DNA from: Porticoccaceae bacterium
Lineage (GTDB): Bacteria > Pseudomonadota > Gammaproteobacteria > Pseudomonadales > Porticoccaceae
Assembly (NCBI GenBank): GCA_002692165.1
Contig: NZJL01000036.1
Location: forward strand, 3,937-10,914
Direction: 5' to 3'
Length of the DNA stretch: 6,978 bases
Numbering within the stretch: the first letter of the stretch is position 1; every line of letters starts with the position of its first letter. The notes beneath the pieces are model-generated. The model saw only the letters and a program-made list of their open reading frames with translations, was not told the origin of the DNA and ran no database searches. Positions 6,920 through 6,978 of the stretch are shown here, in pieces. A program made the translations under genes and the position numbers.

Positions 6920-6978
6920 TGGTGGGCCGTGCTGGGTTCGAACCAGCGACCAATTGGTTAAAAGCCAACTGCTCTACC
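6920..6978 (-). tRNA. tRNA-Lys(UUU), 3' 59 bases, cut by window edge
   Basis: Read on the minus strand, the end of the window gives the D-arm remainder GGTAGAGC and an anticodon stem GTTGG / CCAAT with loop CTTTTAA. The anticodon TTT is at 6962-6960. A variable loop, the T-arm GCTGG-TTCGAAC-CCAGC, the acceptor strand ACGGCCC, discriminator A and an encoded CCA (6922-6920) follow. The anticodon TTT and the close likeness to the enterobacterial tRNA-Lys give the identity. About 17 bases of the 5' end lie beyond the window. Confidence 0.95.

Noticed and set aside
6864..6978. tRNA-Lys 3' end as a possible integration site
   Set aside because: No second copy of the tRNA end, integrase or other mobile gene is visible in the window.

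Overview
The window looks like chromosomal DNA from a gammaproteobacterium, probably marine or environmental, with moderate G+C. The signs are an RhlE-type DEAD-box helicase with a long basic tail, a tRNA-Lys(UUU) with encoded CCA, a twin-arginine-exported PhoD-like enzyme, and an outer-membrane barrel protein ending in Phe. Genus cannot be fixed from the sequence.

Layout. (1) Positions 1-3543, + strand: a two-gene unit. The first gene is a divergent D-aminoacylase-like amidohydrolase that is already open at the left edge. Fourteen bases later comes a Tat-exported PhoD-like metallophosphoesterase. (2) Positions 3661-5067: a divergent pair. A CsoR-type copper-sensing repressor reads leftward and a secreted, methionine/histidine-rich putative outer-membrane beta-barrel reads rightward. 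The roughly 100-bp gap between them carries a CsoR-like operator (TACCC-N5-GGGTA) and an AT-rich inverted repeat. (3) Positions 5114-6619, - strand: RhlE, convergent with the barrel gene. (4) Positions 6620-6919: mostly non-coding, with one doubtful 44-codon reading frame. (5) Positions 6920-6978, - strand: the 3' part of tRNA-Lys(UUU), cut by the right edge.

The most interesting part is the csoR/barrel pair. The repressor has the Cys-His-Cys ligand set of copper sensors, the operator lies where it could control both genes, and the barrel has methionines at every second residue on two neighbouring predicted strands. Together these suggest a compact copper-responsive envelope module with no copper ATPase or oxidase in the window. 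The function of the barrel is inferred, not established. The other genes look ordinary, apart from the missing metal-ligand histidines in the amidohydrolase and an in-frame A8 slippery run near the end of rhlE.
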